Source of the DNA: Hyphomonadaceae bacterium
Lineage (GTDB): Bacteria; Pseudomonadota; Alphaproteobacteria; Caulobacterales; Hyphomonadaceae
Direction of reading: 5' to 3'
Length of the DNA stretch: 64,000 bases
Assembly (NCBI GenBank): GCA_022844475.1
Contig: JALHLR010000009.1
Location: 1 to 64,000 of the forward strand
The stretch's first letter is position 1. Each line of letters starts with the position of its first letter. Position numbers and translations under genes: made by a program. The notes beneath the pieces were generated by a model that was not told the DNA's origin, searched no databases, and saw only the letters and a list, made by a program, of their open reading frames with translations. Of this stretch, positions 8,931-19,032 are shown in pieces.

Positions 8931-9211
8931 GTCTGCGTCCTCCGTCCCGGCCGCCCGGCGGCAGACAAGCACAGGCGACGGCCAAGTAAAGCGCGCGGCG
9001 CCGTAGGCAGATCTGCAGGGTATACGGACGGTGCGAAGCAGCAATTCGAATGCTTCGTGTTTACTTCCTGATTACCGACGTGAACAAAGTAAACTCGCAC
9101 GAATACGAATAGAAAATTGCATCAAACTCGTTCGATTTAGCGATTGCTTAGTCAAGCGCGTGTATCTTCACACCATAAGCCGAGCAAATCGGCAAACAGA
9201 CAAAAACAACG

Positions 9212-9721
9212 ATGGTGGTGGTGATGACGAACGCAAAGGTCCGCGATATCGCGGCTGACGAGAACGTTGAGCAGTCTTTCCTGAAAGCGCTTTCGTTGCT
9301 GGAGCAGGCCCATCGCCGCCTCCACGACGTCGTGAAGGACAACCTGGAACGCAATGGCGAGCGCTCGCTCACCGGCGTCCAGGCTCTCCTGCTGTACGAG
9401 ATCGGCGAGAGCGAGACGCCTGCAAGCGCCCTGCGCGCCCGCGGCTCCTTCGCCGGCACGTCGATGTCGTACAATGTGAAGAAGCTCCAGGAAGGCGGCT
9501 ATCTGGTCCAGTCGCGCTCCAGCGACGACCGCCGCACCGTTCGTCTCAAGCTGACGCCGTCGGGAAAGGCCGTCCGCAACCGCGTCTCCTCCCTGTTCGA
9601 GAAGCAGTCCGCCTCGCTTGAACCGACCGCCTCGGTCCGCTCGGACGACCTGGACCAGCTCAACAAGTCGCTGGCCCGCCTTGAGCGCTTCTGGTCCGAC
9701 CAGATCCGCTACCAGCTCTGA
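9212..9721 (+). CDS. MarR-type winged-helix transcriptional regulator
   Basis: 169 aa; SLTGVQALLLYEIGE...GTSMSYNVKKLQEGGYLVQSRSSDDRRTVRLKLTPSGKAV. Confidence 0.85.
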   Translation: MVVVMTNAKVRDIAADENVEQSFLKALSLLEQAHRRLHDVVKDNLERNGERSLTGVQALLLYEIGESETPASALRARGSFAGTSMSYNVKKLQEGGYLVQSRSSDDRRTVRLKLTPSGKAVRNRVSSLFEKQSASLEPTASVRSDDLDQLNKSLARLERFWSDQIRYQL

Positions 9722-9825
9722 GTTTTGTGGGTGTGCAGACCCTGGCCTGATAGTTCGGGGCTGACAAACTAAGGGCGATGACGGCGGACTTGCCTTCAAC
9801 TGGCAACCCTACCTGACAACCCGAC

Positions 9826-9856
9826 GCCGCCGGCTTCGCAAGAGGCCGGCGGTTAT
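9826..9856. terminator. Rho-independent-like terminator between convergent genes
   Basis: CCGCCGGC (9827-9834) / GCCGGCGG (9845-9852), followed by ttatgtttt on the plus strand. Confidence 0.7.
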
Positions 9857-9860
9857 GTTT

Positions 9861-10829
9861 TCAGGGTTTCGGCTTGGGTGTCTCGGTCGTCTCCGTCCGC
9901 CGCGCGCCAAGCATCATGTGCAGGATCGAGTAGTTGCCCTCGTGGCACGCGGACTCAAGTACGGTGTGGTTCGTGCGGACGAGCGTGTACTGCACGCGCA
10001 TCGGCGCGCTCAGCATCGCGCTGTCTTCCAGCACGTCGTCGTAGCTTATCTGGTCGGGTGCGATCAGGCTGAAGCGTTCCGTGACGCGACGCTTCTGGTC
10101 GAAAGGCGGCGCGCCGGGCGGGGCAAGCTGGGAGCGAATCTGATCCGTGATGACGATCAGCGTGTCACCGTCCCAGCTCGCAATCGAGTCGCCTGCCAGG
10201 GAGGGCAGGCCTGCGGGTCGCGGCGCAGCGCCGATCCCGATCAGGCGGGCCACCATCTGGTCTTCAGTGTAGATCATCATGTGTCCCGCAGTCTGAACGA
10301 TCTGGCGGTACATGCTGCCGGGACTTATCCCGAGCGGCGCCCGGCCGTTCGCGCTCAGGCAGCGTTCGTCGTTCGAGAGGCCTTCCGGGTTTTCGGCTGC
10401 CTTGCGGATGTCGCGGAGCGTGGGGCCAAGATCCTTCGCGAGCTGGGTCTGAGGGCGTTTGCCGGTATCCGGCTCAACGATGAGTGACGTGCGGTAGGCG
10501 CCGTCGCCTGCTGGAAGCAGGCCCGCGAAATCGAAATCATCGTCTGGGTGCAGGGCGACGCCTTCGCCCTGGAGCGACTTGTTGCGGGCGGCGACATAGG
10601 CGGTTGCAGCATCGCCGGAGACCGTGGGCTCTGTCGTTCCGTCCATCCGCTCCAGCGGCGTGAGCCAGCGGCTTTCCCATACCCCATGAAAATCGGGACG
10701 TCCCTCCGCCGTGCGGGGGATGTCCGGGGTCTGTGCGTGTGCCCAAGCGCACGACCCGACCAGCGCAGCAAGGGCAAGCAGCCTCATCAACATTGTCCTG
10801 TCCCCACCTGATGAGGGCGTCGGGACCAT
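9861..10829 (-). CDS. Secreted protein of unknown function (TAEGRPDFHGVW family)
   Basis: Signal peptide MLMRLLALAALVGSCAWAHAQ then PDIPRTAEGRPDFHGVWESRWLTP; real start probably the internal MLMRL. Confidence 0.65.
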   Translation of the reverse strand: MVPTPSSGGDRTMLMRLLALAALVGSCAWAHAQTPDIPRTAEGRPDFHGVWESRWLTPLERMDGTTEPTVSGDAATAYVAARNKSLQGEGVALHPDDDFDFAGLLPAGDGAYRTSLIVEPDTGKRPQTQLAKDLGPTLRDIRKAAENPEGLSNDERCLSANGRAPLGISPGSMYRQIVQTAGHMMIYTEDQMVARLIGIGAAPRPAGLPSLAGDSIASWDGDTLIVITDQIRSQLAPPGAPPFDQKRRVTERFSLIAPDQISYDDVLEDSAMLSAPMRVQYTLVRTNHTVLESACHEGNYSILHMMLGARRTETTETPKPKP

Positions 10830-11114
10830 GAAGGAATTGCTGCAGTGCGTCGACAGCCGGCTGTCTGCTGCTCAGGCCCAACCAACCCCTGGGAGCGACC
10901 GCAGGCGCACGCACTCGCGCGTATGGCGCACCAATACAGACAGTCCCACCGCTGCGACCCCGCCCCCTTCACTTGAGAGCCAGTCGCAAAAAGGCCTGCG
11001 GCACAACGCTCAACACTGCGGGAGCGATTTGATCTGGGACTAGGAAACCGCCAATTTGGGCTCTAACAAAGTCTGGGGCGCCGAAGAAGCGCACGCGGAC
11101 AAGAGAAAACGCCG

Positions 11115-12338
11115 ATGAAACACCTCGCTGCTTTCGAGAACGCTCTTGAGGAAATCCGGTCCGAAGGCCGCTACCGCGTCTTCATCGATCTCAAGCGCTA
11201 TCGCGGCGAGTTTCCCAAAGCGTCCGTGCGCCACAATGATGGCAGCGAACAGGATGTCACGGTCTGGTGCTCCAACGACTATCTCGGCATGGGTCAGGAC
11301 CCGGACGTGATCGCCACGATGAAAGAGGCGGTCGATACATTTGGCGCGGGCTCCGGCGGCACGCGCAATATCTCGGGCACGACGCGCTATCATGTGGAGC
11401 TGGAGAAAGAGCTGGCCTCGCTGCACGGCAAGGAAGCGGCGCTGCTGTTCACGTCCGGCTATGTGTCGAACGAGGCGACGCTGTCGACGCTCGCCAAGAT
11501 CATGCCGAACGTGATCATCTATTCGGACGAACTGAACCACGCCTCGATGATCGAGGGGATCAAGCGCGCCAACTGCGCCAAGCGCATCTTCCGCCACAAC
11601 GACCTCGGCCATCTGCGTGCGCTGCTGGAAAACGATCCGGCCGATGCGCCGAAAGTGATCGCCTTCGAGTCGGTCTATTCGATGGATGGCGACGTGGCGC
11701 CGATGGAAGCCATGTGCGACCTCGCCGAAGAGTTCGACGCGATGACCTATCTCGACGAAGTCCACGCTGTCGGCATGTATGGCCATGAAGGCGCGGGCGT
11801 CGCCCAGCGCGACAATGTCATGCACCGCATCACGATCTGCGAAGGCACGCTGGCCAAGGCGTTCGGCGTCATGGGCGGCTACATCGCCTCGAAGACCGCG
11901 ATCTGCGACGCCATTCGTTCGATGGCGCCTGGATTCATCTTCTCGACCTCGACATGCCCGGTGCTGGCCGCCGGTGCGTTGACCTCGATCCGCAAGCTTC
12001 GTTCCGACTACGGTCGCGACCTGCGCAAGATTCACCAGGAAAAGGCGGAGCTTCTGCGCCAGAAGCTCATCGCCGCTAAACTGCCGGTGATGATGGCGGA
12101 CACGCATATCGTCCCGCTGCTCGTCGGCGACCCGGAGCGCTGCAAGGCGCTGTCTGACACGCTGCTGTTCGACTTCGGCATCTATGTGCAGCCGATCAAC
12201 TACCCGACTGTGCCCAAGGGTACGGAGCGCCTTCGCTTCACGCCGTCGCCGCAGCACACCGAAGCGATGATGGACGAGCTGGTCTCGGCGTTGCTCGCGA
12301 TCTGGAAGCAGCTCGGCCTCGACCAGCGAGCTGCCTGA
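11115..12338 (+). CDS. hemA: 5-aminolevulinate synthase
   Basis: 407 aa; [44 protein letters not shown]. Confidence 0.96.
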   Translation: MKHLAAFENALEEIRSEGRYRVFIDLKRYRGEFPKASVRHNDGSEQDVTVWCSNDYLGMGQDPDVIATMKEAVDTFGAGSGGTRNISGTTRYHVELEKELASLHGKEAALLFTSGYVSNEATLSTLAKIMPNVIIYSDELNHASMIEGIKRANCAKRIFRHNDLGHLRALLENDPADAPKVIAFESVYSMDGDVAPMEAMCDLAEEFDAMTYLDEVHAVGMYGHEGAGVAQRDNVMHRITICEGTLAKAFGVMGGYIASKTAICDAIRSMAPGFIFSTSTCPVLAAGALTSIRKLRSDYGRDLRKIHQEKAELLRQKLIAAKLPVMMADTHIVPLLVGDPERCKALSDTLLFDFGIYVQPINYPTVPKGTERLRFTPSPQHTEAMMDELVSALLAIWKQLGLDQRAA

Positions 12339-12345
12339 TCGTCAT

Positions 12346-12359
12346 CGCCAGGCTTGGCG
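12346..12359. terminator. Short hairpin between convergent hemA and SLT genes
   Basis: CGCCA-ggct-TGGCG lying between the two stop codons. Confidence 0.4.
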
Positions 12360-13088
12360 CTAGGCCTTGTCTTCCTGCAGGCCGAACAGCGCTGTCATCA
12401 GGCTGGACGTCATCGCCACCATGCCCATTTGCGCCTGCATAAGCGCGTCCGCATTCGTCACGGCCGGCGTTGTGCCGAACGAGGCCGGCGCAATCTTGGC
12501 GGCGTCTGCATCCGCGATCGTCGCGCCGGTCAGCTTCACATAGAGCTGCGCAACGGTAAGGTCCGCGCCATCCTTGCCGCGGAAGACGTTCTGGTTGGCG
12601 AGCGCGGCCCTCGGGAACATGTCGGCGGCATCGCCGGCCTTGTTGGCGCGGGCCGCCTGAATGAGCCGCCCCGCGTCCGATGGTCCCATGAAGTGTGCTG
12701 CATAGAGTTCAGCCGACGTCGCCGGACGCCCAAGCTTCTTCTCAAGAATCTTCGCGTTCTCGCCCGCTAGTTCGCCAGCCATCAGCGACGACAGTTTCGC
12801 GTCCTTGCGGAGCGCCAGCAGCTCTGTCCGCGATTGCCCCTCGACGCTTACGCCATGCTTCGCGCCATAGCGCTCCAGCATGCTCATCCATGTCGCATCG
12901 GTGAACTGGAACAGTCCCGTGGCGGAGGAGGTGCCTGCCTTCGCGTTGGGATCGAAATTGCTCTCGCGCTGCGCTGTCTTCACGAGATAGTCGAACCCGA
13001 CGCCGGTCGAGCGCGCAGCAGTCTTCAGCGCTGCCATGACTTCAGCGCGCTGGACGGCTTGCGGGGAGGCGCCGATGGAATCGGTCAA
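12360..13088 (-). CDS. Lytic transglycosylase (SLT) domain protein
   Basis: 242 aa; DYLVKTAQRESNFDPNAKAGTSSATGLFQFTDATW. Confidence 0.85.
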   Translation of the reverse strand: MTDSIGASPQAVQRAEVMAALKTAARSTGVGFDYLVKTAQRESNFDPNAKAGTSSATGLFQFTDATWMSMLERYGAKHGVSVEGQSRTELLALRKDAKLSSLMAGELAGENAKILEKKLGRPATSAELYAAHFMGPSDAGRLIQAARANKAGDAADMFPRAALANQNVFRGKDGADLTVAQLYVKLTGATIADADAAKIAPASFGTTPAVTNADALMQAQMGMVAMTSSLMTALFGLQEDKA

Positions 13089-13132
13089 GGGCAGGGTCCT
13101 GATAGTTCAGAGCCCACCACGCCGCGTTATGG

Positions 13133-13147
13133 TTAGCGAAGGGTTAA
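13133..13147 (-). promoter_or_regulatory. Possible CtrA box upstream of the SLT gene
   Basis: Minus strand TTAA-CCCTTCG-CTAA, 7/8 match to TTAA-N7-TTAA, ~45 bp upstream of ATG at 13088. Confidence 0.35.
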
Positions 13148-13157
13148 CGCGCGTGTT

Positions 13158-13901
13158 TCAGTCCCACAGCCAGCGATGTACCGTATGGCCCTTCCACCCG
13201 ATCTTCTTGAGCACAGCGCCGAGATATAGATCGACATAAAGGTCGTTCGCATCGCCATGGCCATCGAGCGCACGACCCGCCGGGATCAGCTCATCCCGCT
13301 TGCGCTCCGCCCAGGTGGCCTTGGCGCGCATCACACGTTCCTCGAGACCCATCGTCTGTGGACGCAGGCCCAGCAGCTGGAAATAGGTGTCGAAGATCCG
13401 GTCCGGCAGCCGCTCGGGTTCGGCCATGAACTTGTCCGTCATCGCGACCAGCGCTTCACTCGGAGGAGTATCTTGAAGCGCATGAACCAGCCGCGCCTGA
13501 TAGCAGTCCCAGCGTGACGCCTTGTAGGCGGCCTCGTTGCCAAACTCGATCCTCGCGCGACGATCAACCAGGAACATCGCTGCATAGACAAGCGGTATCT
13601 CGAAACTGCTTTTCAGCAATTTGTGCTGCTGCACGATCTCGTTCAGCTTCTGATAGGCGCGCGCAGCGCACTCGAAGTCCTCGCGTGGGTCAACGCCGCG
13701 CCGCCAGTGCAGCAGGCCCAGATCGACATATGCCTCGGCTGTGACCCTGCAGTTCTGTGCCGCCCACTCGAAATTGCTGATGGCCAGCAACTCGGTGATC
13801 ACATCCGGCCCGCGCGCGGTCAGGGCCTCGGCTTCCGCCACGCGGCTTTCGTATTGTTCGAGCCCGCCCACACTGCCTCGCGAGTCAGTTACCAGTCCCA
13901 C
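13158..13901 (-). CDS. Hypothetical protein (helical, TPR-like in appearance)
   Basis: 247 aa, followed at 13902 by the end of rnd on the same strand; no family recognised. Confidence 0.65.
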   Translation of the reverse strand: MGLVTDSRGSVGGLEQYESRVAEAEALTARGPDVITELLAISNFEWAAQNCRVTAEAYVDLGLLHWRRGVDPREDFECAARAYQKLNEIVQQHKLLKSSFEIPLVYAAMFLVDRRARIEFGNEAAYKASRWDCYQARLVHALQDTPPSEALVAMTDKFMAEPERLPDRIFDTYFQLLGLRPQTMGLEERVMRAKATWAERKRDELIPAGRALDGHGDANDLYVDLYLGAVLKKIGWKGHTVHRWLWD

Positions 13902-15074
13902 CTACAACTCGATGATCTTCACGCCCTTCGGGCTCGCTGCCAAGGCCAGCTTGCCGCTCTTCAGCTTCAGCGCCTTCTCCCCGAACAGCTCGCGCCGCCA
14001 GCCCTTCAGCGCCGCGATATCCGGCTCCTTCTCGCGCGCCAGCGATTCCACGTCCGCCGCATTCGCAATCAGCCGCGTCGCGACGCCAGCGTCATCAGAC
14101 ACCTGCTTGAGCAGCACTTTCAACAGCTCAACCATGGCGCCCGGAGGCGGTCCGGAGCGCTCGGGTTCGTCCACCTTCGGCGCATATGCATCGGGATCGT
14201 CCAGCGCCTGGTTGATAGCCTGCAGCAGACCCGCGCCATGCCGCGACTTGCCGAACCCCTGCTGCACCGCTCGCATCCGCTCCAGCGCCTCGAGCGTGCG
14301 CGGCTTCTGCTGCGCGATCTCCTGGATCGCGTCATCCTTCAGAATGCGCCCGCGTGGCTTGTCCGTCTCTTGCGCCACGCGCTCACGCCATCCTGCCACA
14401 TTGGCCAGCACGGCCAGATAGTCGTTGCGGTACTTCCGGATCTTCAGCCGCTTCCACGCCGTCGCCGGGTCGAACTGGTAGATCTCGGGATCGAGCAGGG
14501 CCGCATGCTCGTCCTCGATCCACTCCATGCGGTTCTGCTTCTCCAGCTTCCCGCGCAGGATCTTGTAGATCTCGCGCAGATAGAGGACGTCGCCGCGCGC
14601 GTAAGTCAGCTGCTTCTCGGTCAGCGGGCGTCGCACCCAGTCTGTAAACTGCGAGGACTTGTCGACCGTCCCGCGCACCACTTTCGAGACGAGGTTCTCG
14701 TACGAAATCGAATCTCCGAGCCCGCACGCCATCGCCGCGATCTGGGTGTCGAACACCGGCCCGGGCACATGCCCGATCAGCCGCGAGAAGATTTCGAGAT
14801 CCTGCCGCGCTGCGTGGAAAACCTTTGTCCGCGACGAGTCTGCCAGCAGCTTGTTGAGCGGGGCGAGGTCGATGCCCTTGGCCAGTGGATCCACGAGCAC
14901 ATCATGGTCCGACGACGCCACCTGGATCAGGCACACCTGCGGCCAATACGTCGTCTCGCGGTGGAACTCTGTGTCGACGGCCAGGAAGTCATCGCCCGAA
15001 AGCCGCTCGCACGCCTCTTCCAGCCCCGCCGTGTCGGTGATCAGGCGGATTTCGCCAGCCTCAGCGTCCTTCAA
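13902..15074 (-). CDS. rnd: Ribonuclease D
   Basis: 390 aa; LAVDTEFHRETTYWPQVCLIQ, KVFHAARQDLEIF, VFDTQIAAM (DEDD exonuclease) plus HRDC-like region. Confidence 0.95.
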   Translation of the reverse strand: MKDAEAGEIRLITDTAGLEEACERLSGDDFLAVDTEFHRETTYWPQVCLIQVASSDHDVLVDPLAKGIDLAPLNKLLADSSRTKVFHAARQDLEIFSRLIGHVPGPVFDTQIAAMACGLGDSISYENLVSKVVRGTVDKSSQFTDWVRRPLTEKQLTYARGDVLYLREIYKILRGKLEKQNRMEWIEDEHAALLDPEIYQFDPATAWKRLKIRKYRNDYLAVLANVAGWRERVAQETDKPRGRILKDDAIQEIAQQKPRTLEALERMRAVQQGFGKSRHGAGLLQAINQALDDPDAYAPKVDEPERSGPPPGAMVELLKVLLKQVSDDAGVATRLIANAADVESLAREKEPDIAALKGWRRELFGEKALKLKSGKLALAASPKGVKIIEL

Positions 15075-15222
15075 ATCCGTGATCTCCCGGATCGGGCCCA
15101 GCCCAGCACAGAATCAGACTAAGGGCGGATATTGACAATCTTGACGGCGACATGCGCTTGTCCGCCCGTTCGATCAAGCCAAATCCCCCGGATTCTGCGG
15201 GAAAAGCAGGAGTTTTGCCCCG

Positions 15223-17007
15223 ATGCATGCCTACAGGACGCATACCTGCGGCCAGCTGCGCGCGGAGCATGTCGGGAATACCGTCAAGCTGTCCGGCTGG
15301 GTCCACCGCAAACGGGACCTTGGCGGCCTGCTGTTCATCGACCTGCGCGACCATTATGGCATCACCCAGTGCGTCGTGACCCCGTCCAATCCGCACTTCC
15401 AGCGGCTTGAGCGTATCCGGGTCGAATCCGTCATCTGCCTCACAGGTGAGGTCGTGAAGCGCGACGCCAACACGATCAATGCGACGCTCGCCACCGGCGA
15501 GATCGACCTCAAGGTGCAGGACCTCACCGTCCTCTCCGAGTCCGAGGAATTGCCTCTGCCGGTCTTCGCCGAGCCGGAATATCCGGAAGACGTGCGCCTC
15601 AAATACCGCTTCCTCGACCTGCGCCGCGAGACGCTGCACGCCAACATCGTGACGCGCACTAAAGTCATTGCGTCCATGCGCCGCCGCATGCACGAAACCG
15701 GCTTCACCGAGTATTCGACGCCGATCCTCACCGCGTCCTCGCCCGAGGGCGCGCGCGACTTCCTCGTGCCCAGCCGTATCCATCAGGGAAAATTCTTCGC
15801 GCTGCCCCAGGCGCCGCAGCAGTACAAGCAGCTGTTGATGGTCGCCGGCTTCGACCGTTACTTCCAGATCGCCCCTTGTTTTCGCGACGAGGACCCGCGC
15901 GCTGACCGTCTCCCCGGCGAATTCTACCAGCTCGATCTCGAGATGAGCTTCGTCACGCAGGAAGACGTGTGGGATACGATGGAGCCCGTGCTTCGCGGCG
16001 TGTTCGAGGAATTCGGCAACGGCAAGCCCGTGACAAGGAAATTCCCGCGTATCCCTTACGACACGGCCATCCGCACCTATGGCTCGGACAAGCCCGACCT
16101 CCGGAATCCGATCGAGATGGGGAACGTCTCCGATCACTTTCGCGGCTCGGGTTTCAAGGTCTTCGCCGGGATGCTGGAGAAGGACGCGAAGAACGAAGTG
16201 TGGGGCATTCCCGCCAAGGGTGGCGGCAGCCGCGCCTTCTGCGACAAGATGAATTCGTGGGCGCAGCAACAGGGTCAGCCGGGCCTCGGCTACATCTTCT
16301 GGCGCGAGGGTGAAGAAGGTGGGGCAGGTCCGGTTGCCAAGAATATCGGCCCCGAGCGCACCGATGCCATCCGTCAGCAATTCGGGCTGAGCGTCGGCGA
16401 CGCTGTCTTCTTCACAGCCGGCCTCCCGGCAAGCTTCTACAAGTTCGCGGGAGAGGCGCGTAACCGCGTCGGCACGGAGCTGGGCCTCACCCAGCCTGAT
16501 CAGTTCGCATGCTGCTGGATCGTCGACTTCCCCTTCTATGAATGGAACGAGGACGATAAGCGCGTAGACTTCGCCCACAACCCGTTCTCCATGCCGCAGG
16601 GCGGCCTCGAAGCGCTCAACAGCGGCGCTGATCCGCTGAGCCTGAAGGCATTCCAGTACGACATGGTCTGCAACGGCTACGAGATTGCGTCCGGCTCCAT
16701 CCGTAACGCTAGCCCCGAGACGATGGTCCGCGCCTTCGAGATTACCGGCCTCACCAAGGCCGATGTGGAGTCGCAGTTCGGCGGCATGTACCGCGCCTTC
16801 CAGTTCGGCGCCCCGCCGCACGGCGGCATGGCAGCTGGCGTTGATCGCATCGTGATGCTTGTCTGTGGCGTGCAGAATCTTCGCGAGATCACGCTCTTCC
16901 CGATGAACCAGCAGGCGCAGGACCTTCTGATGGGCGCGCCGAGCGACGCGAGCCTCAAACAACTCCGCGAACTCGGCATCCGCATTCACGAGAAGCCGAA
17001 GGCGTAA
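15223..17007 (+). CDS. aspS: Aspartyl-tRNA synthetase
   Basis: 594 aa; [53 protein letters not shown]. Confidence 0.97.
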   Translation: MHAYRTHTCGQLRAEHVGNTVKLSGWVHRKRDLGGLLFIDLRDHYGITQCVVTPSNPHFQRLERIRVESVICLTGEVVKRDANTINATLATGEIDLKVQDLTVLSESEELPLPVFAEPEYPEDVRLKYRFLDLRRETLHANIVTRTKVIASMRRRMHETGFTEYSTPILTASSPEGARDFLVPSRIHQGKFFALPQAPQQYKQLLMVAGFDRYFQIAPCFRDEDPRADRLPGEFYQLDLEMSFVTQEDVWDTMEPVLRGVFEEFGNGKPVTRKFPRIPYDTAIRTYGSDKPDLRNPIEMGNVSDHFRGSGFKVFAGMLEKDAKNEVWGIPAKGGGSRAFCDKMNSWAQQQGQPGLGYIFWREGEEGGAGPVAKNIGPERTDAIRQQFGLSVGDAVFFTAGLPASFYKFAGEARNRVGTELGLTQPDQFACCWIVDFPFYEWNEDDKRVDFAHNPFSMPQGGLEALNSGADPLSLKAFQYDMVCNGYEIASGSIRNASPETMVRAFEITGLTKADVESQFGGMYRAFQFGAPPHGGMAAGVDRIVMLVCGVQNLREITLFPMNQQAQDLLMGAPSDASLKQLRELGIRIHEKPKA

Positions 17008-17294
17008 AGGGAGCCGTTTCTCCCCCAGGCGCGATGCATCTGAGGACAAGGTGCGTAACGAAGACGGCAGCCTCTGATTTGCGTTGGCGAGGCGAGCCCA
17101 TGCGCCGCAAGCTGGCTCTGCTCGCAATTCCCTGCCCGTGCCTGCCTCGGCGCACCGGCGCGGCAGGCAGCGTCTCACCATGCCTGCGATTAAAAAACCT
17201 GCTTCCGCAATCTCGCTAACGATCCCGCGCGCCGCCTGTGAAACCACGATTTTCCCTTGCAGCGCAGACCTTCGCGCACGCCGGCGCCGCACGC

Positions 17295-17320
17295 CCGTTA
17301 ACGTTCAAGTCTCTTAACGG
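17295..17320. promoter_or_regulatory. Inverted repeat upstream of parA-like gene
   Basis: CCGTTAA (17295-17301) - 12 nt - TTAACGG (17314-17320), ~115 bp before ATG 17437. Confidence 0.4.
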
Positions 17321-17436
17321 CGACCGGCGAAATCACCGCATCAACCTAAGTCTGCGTCAAAACGGCAGGGCGAGGCTGGTCATGTCCCGAGCCGCGCTCC
17401 TTGTCGCCGGATGGGATCAAGGGCCGGGAGTTGGAC

Positions 17437-18450
17437 ATGAACGACGGCGTTCGCGTGCTGGTGTTTGCCTCGCAGAAGGGCGGGTCCGGCAAGACCACGC
17501 TCTCCGGGCACATCGCCGTCGAGGCGGAGCGAAGGGGCGATGGGCCCGTCGCCCTTATCGACACTGATCCGCAGGGCTCACTGGCCAAATGGTGGAACGC
17601 ACGCGCAGCTTCAACGCCCGCCTTCGCCCAAGCCTCGCTCGAGGAACTCGACGCCTGTCTCAATCATCTGAAGTCGATCGGCTTCAAGCTGATCGTCATA
17701 GACACGCCGCCAGCCGTCACCCAGACGATCGCCCACGTTGTCCAGCGCGCCGATCTTGTCGTCGTGCCTACGCGCCCCAGCCCGCATGATCTCCGCGCCG
17801 TCGGCCCGACCGTCGACATTGCCGACACGCTCAACAAGCCACTCGTCTTTGTCGTCAACTCCGCTACCGCGCGTGCGCGCATCACCTCTGAGACGGCTGT
17901 CGCGCTGTCCCAGCATGGCGTCGTCGCCCCGGTGACGCTGCATCACCGCGTGGACTTCGCAGCCTCCATGATCGACGGCCGCACGGTCGGCGATATCCAG
18001 CCCGAATCCCGCTCGGCCCAGGAAGTCTCGCAGCTCTGGCTGTTCCTTCGCGGCCGACTCGCCAAGCTGTATGGGGGAACAGACGCACGCTGGGCCGAGA
18101 AGCCCCGCGCCGATTTCTCAACTGCCGTACTCACGCCGGAAACTCCGCTGCTCCCGGCCGCCGCCCTGTCTGACGACGAGGACGATGGCTGGGATGCGGA
18201 TCTTCCCACCTGGGCCAGCATCGCGATCGCCAACGCCACGGCCGTCGCGCCGCCGGTCGAGCGTCGCGCTGCCGGCGGACAGCCAAGGGCTGCACCGCCA
18301 CAGCAGATGCGTCGCGCCGATACCGACTTGCTCACGGTCCAGCGGCCCGAGGCGAGCCAGCTTGAGCGTCGCCGGTCCGACCGTGGGCCGCCCCCCGGTC
18401 AGCCTGACCGCCGGCAGCCGCGAAGCTTCGGCCGTCGTCCCACGCACTGA
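17437..18450 (+). CDS. ParA/MinD-family ATPase (orphan partition/positioning ATPase)
   Basis: VLVFASQKGGSGKTTLSGHIAVEAER (deviant Walker A), ALIDTDPQGSLAKWW, LIVIDTPPAVT; Pro/Arg-rich C-terminal tail. Confidence 0.9.
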   Translation: MNDGVRVLVFASQKGGSGKTTLSGHIAVEAERRGDGPVALIDTDPQGSLAKWWNARAASTPAFAQASLEELDACLNHLKSIGFKLIVIDTPPAVTQTIAHVVQRADLVVVPTRPSPHDLRAVGPTVDIADTLNKPLVFVVNSATARARITSETAVALSQHGVVAPVTLHHRVDFAASMIDGRTVGDIQPESRSAQEVSQLWLFLRGRLAKLYGGTDARWAEKPRADFSTAVLTPETPLLPAAALSDDEDDGWDADLPTWASIAIANATAVAPPVERRAAGGQPRAAPPQQMRRADTDLLTVQRPEASQLERRRSDRGPPPGQPDRRQPRSFGRRPTH

Positions 18451-18462
18451 GGGCAAAGCGCG

Positions 18463-19032
18463 ATGACCGCACCACAGTATGCATCGCTCACCGCCGGCCT
18501 GCTCGCCCGCAAGGGCGAAGCCGCGCCGTCGAAGGAGCCAAGCTTCGGCCACCGTCCATGGCAGCCGCCGGTAGGGCCCGTTCCCGCACCGACCCAGCCG
18601 CAGCCACAACGCATTGCGCCGCCGCAAGTCGTCTCGCCCGATGTTCCCAGGGCGCCTGATGCTCTGAAGGCGAAGGTCCGCCTGAACGATGTCTCGGCTG
18701 CCTGGCCTGCGCCGAGACATTCGCCATTGCCGCCTTCTGAAGATGCCGGTTGGGTGCCGAACAAGCCGCAGCAGGCACTTGCGCTTGGCAGTCTGGGCGT
18801 TCCCTTTAAGACGACGATCCGCTTGACGCACGCCCAGGCAAGGGCGGTCAAGCTTGCAGCGCTTATCCTCGACAAGCCGCAGCAGGACATCCTGACGGCT
18901 GGGCTGATCGAGCGGCTGGAAGCGCTGGCTTGTGCTGACCTCGCCAAGTGCTCATGCTTCAAGGCGGTGATCGAGGGATTGCGCACGCCGGAGCAAGCTG
19001 CGCCGGTGGAAGAACCGGCGCTCGCCTACTAG
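18463..19032 (+). CDS. Putative ParA partner: Pro-rich linker with C-terminal RHH-like domain
   Basis: 189 aa, 12 nt after parA; N-terminal SLTAGLLARKG, Pro-rich middle, C-terminal FKTTIRLTHAQARAVKLAALILDKPQQDILTAGLIERLEAL. Confidence 0.65.
   Translation: MTAPQYASLTAGLLARKGEAAPSKEPSFGHRPWQPPVGPVPAPTQPQPQRIAPPQVVSPDVPRAPDALKAKVRLNDVSAAWPAPRHSPLPPSEDAGWVPNKPQQALALGSLGVPFKTTIRLTHAQARAVKLAALILDKPQQDILTAGLIERLEALACADLAKCSCFKAVIEGLRTPEQAAPVEEPALAY

Noticed and set aside
8931-9044. N-terminal extension of the GH24 lipoprotein ORF
   Set aside because: A lipoprotein signal starts at GTG 8930; the upstream residues are not signal-like and occupy the promoter region.
11040-12257. 405-aa minus-strand ORF
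   Set aside because: Antisense shadow of hemA.
13623-15122. 499-aa plus-strand ORF
   Set aside because: Antisense shadow of rnd and the preceding gene.
15061-17292. 743-aa minus-strand ORF
   Set aside because: Lies entirely antisense to aspS; composition (His/Arg/Ala-rich) typical of the shadow frame of a GC-rich gene.
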